This document shows positions 62,261 to 64,000 of a stretch of DNA of 64,000 nucleotides, piece after piece; position 1 is the stretch's first letter, and each line of letters begins with the position of its first letter. The position numbers were made by a program, and so were the translations under genes. This DNA comes from Burhinus oedicnemus (lineage: Eukaryota; Chordata; Aves; Charadriiformes; Burhinidae), in assembly GCA_008921705.1 (NCBI GenBank), contig VFFE01007215.1, positions 1,213,669 to 1,277,668 of the forward strand, given 5' to 3'. The notes beneath the pieces are model-generated. The model was not told where the DNA came from. It saw only the letters and a program-made list of their open reading frames with translations, and did not search any database.

Positions 62261-64000
62261 GTAAGTCATACTCCTTTTCTGTGTTTTTTTTTTCTTTTTA
62301 TTTTCCTCTTTTTTAAAAATTTACTTTCTTGTTCTGCAGCAGCACTGGAAAGACTTGGAGACAGAATGCTGCCTGGAAAAAACCGCTGAGGAACTCTGGA
62401 TGAACAAACTGGGGACCTTGATTATTCCTGACCTTTGACAAAAACCTCAGATTTATTCTTAACTTCTAGACAAAAGTACTGTCTGTACAGAGAAAAAAAC
62501 ACTTTTTCATTATTAAAACAAGGCTAGTTAAGTAACTTCTGTAAAAGTTTGCACATTTAAAAGGAGTTTAATTTTTTTTGCTTAAACTGAGCCATTCTGA
62601 CACTGCAGGGAAAACTTCTCAGCTCTATTGGATCTTTCCTTTGTTCATACTTTAGTGTTGAGACCTGTACTGATTTCATGTTTGAGAAATTTATTTTAAG
62701 ACTGCATTTAGTTTCTGTTCCTTTCTCTTAAATAACTTTCATTTCTCACATTCAAACTTTTAGGAAAAATCCCAGTTTATTCATGAGATGAAATGAATGG
62801 ATCTTAAGTGAAAACTTAGTGAGTATTACTAAAGTTACTAAAGTGACTACTTTTTTATTCTCTTTGGTACCCAAGGAAATGATCACTTCTTAGCATCTAT
62901 GAATTAGATTAATCTCATCCAACTTTTTCTGTCTAAACCAGACATTTAATGAATGAGTACACACAGTAGCAGAAAAGGCATACATGGCAAATCTACCTTG
63001 CTTTGATGCACACTTATTAGGAATGGGATTCCTAACTTCACCTATCGAAATACAGCAAAAAGAGAAGCTAAACTTCTAGCTCTGGAAAGGATGGACAGGA
63101 ATAAAGATCACCAGAGGACTAGTCATTCCAATGGTATAGGGAACTTATTTTAGGATTTGTGAATCTCAATCAGAGATGCCTATCTCTCTATGTCATCTAT
63201 AGAGTGAGAGGAATTCCTTTATGAAGGCCATGAGCCTGTGAGGTGCCCGGGAAAAGCAAAGGAAGAGCAGGAAGCTGGGTAAGTTGGGAACAGGTCAGCA
63301 CCAGAGGAGGCAGCGACAGGGGGAAGAAGGTGTCATTAGGTAGACTGGAGAACACCAGAACATAAGGTTGAGAACCATATGAGGTAGCAACACGGGGCAG
63401 GAGAATATGATGGGCAAGAGGCTGTGAGGAAAAATGACTGATATGAGAAACTATAGGCATAAGACAGGAATAAGTAGATGGCTAGAGGGAAAGTATGAAT
63501 TATGCAGCTGATTATCCTATCTGATTAGGAATGGAAACCTTCAGGGGTGGAATGGCAGCTTCTCTCAATTTAGGAGATACCAGGGTCTCTGAAACCCCAT
63601 CCAAGCAGCAGAGGGAAGCCTACAGTTTTGTGCAGGTATGTTATTTTTAACTTGAGGTGACAACAATAAAAAGTACAAAAGGAAGAGCTCTGAGAGCAGC
63701 TGGCTTTCCAGCAAAAGTGAAAAAAGCCAGCAGGCAAGCAAAAGCAACAGGAGCAGGAGTGGAGAACTCATTTGAAACTCCAGATCCCAATTAAAGCTTA
63801 GAAGAAGATTTTTAAGTCCCTTAAGGGAAGGTGGCTGGGGAGATGTCATTTGGAGTTGCAGAAATCATGCAGACAATGAGACAAGAGAACGGCTTTAAAA
63901 TGTAGTGAGATAGAATAGACCTCAATGCCAACTTCTAAATATGATACAAACAGTAAAATGAGGGAATGAACAGTCATTAGAAAAAATAAGATAACTTTTT

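Larger units (their letters stand above)
52061..64000. other. Intron and/or upstream flank of the SLC32-like gene; no confident exon
   Basis: I looked on the minus strand for the expected end of exon 1 (a 'GWNVTNAIQ'-like sequence before a donor) and for N-terminal VGAT-like sequence, and found neither. The stretch is AT-rich, with no CpG island that would mark a promoter. Two weak splice-flanked segments are listed separately. Leucine-rich chance frames at 63.2-63.85 kb (minus) have no splice or homology support. Confidence 0.55.

Noticed and set aside
62170..62262. Insulin/IGF-like A-chain in the GIS...CDMVDLYC reading of the 62.2-kb segment
   Set aside because: The cysteine spacing (six residues between the last two Cys) does not fit the insulin family's eight, the CC pair is missing, and there is no B-chain-like exon upstream.
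63565..63849. 94-codon minus-strand frame with a poly-Leu segment
   Set aside because: The Leu run is due to a purine-rich GCAGGA/GGAGCA repeat-like stretch on the plus strand. There is no homology, and the start is arbitrary.
1..64000. CRISPR arrays, bacterial-type operons, tRNA or rRNA genes, intact retroviral sequence
   Set aside because: No regularly spaced direct repeats, no tRNA cloverleaf or rRNA-like sequence, and no retroviral long terminal repeats or gag/pol/env frames were recognised. The only reverse-transcriptase remnants belong to CR1-type LINEs.

Overview
The window looks like vertebrate nuclear DNA, most likely from a bird. The evidence is a 5'-truncated CR1 LINE ending in the ATTCTRTG-type octamers typical of avian and reptilian CR1, further older CR1-like fragments, long AT-rich gene-poor stretches, intron-style splice signals, and a dense CpG island at one end. 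No bacterial features (operons, ribosome-binding sites, CRISPR) are expected or seen. Most open frames in the window are chance frames in non-coding DNA or artefacts of GC-rich sequence, and are left out.

Layout: positions 1-1480 form a CpG island. On the minus strand inside it lies a short first coding exon (601 down to 490). It encodes a 37-residue signal-peptide-like start and ends at a consensus GTGAGT donor, so a secreted or membrane protein gene runs off the left edge. About 49 kb without a supported gene follows (1.5-50.8 kb). It holds homopolymer tracts, degenerate palindromic MITE-like repeats, a 33-bp alternating purine-pyrimidine (Z-DNA-type) block, and CR1 sequence. At 37.2-39.6 kb an ancient plus-strand CR1-like relic meets a younger minus-strand CR1 tail to tail.

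The one substantial protein-coding feature is at 50878-52029 (minus): an intact 383-codon terminal exon of a vesicular amino-acid transporter clearly related to VGAT/VIAAT (SLC32A1) but diverged from it. It is preceded by an excellent splice acceptor at the position where I recall the SLC32A1 intron. Its first exon was not found, so it is either too diverged to see or beyond 64 kb. The last 12 kb contains no other confident gene, only two weak candidate splice-flanked segments (55608-55724 minus; 62206-62260 with 62339 onward, plus).

The best candidate for something under-described is the VGAT paralogue. No multi-gene system is visible, and the two genes at either end show no sign of working together beyond sharing a strand.
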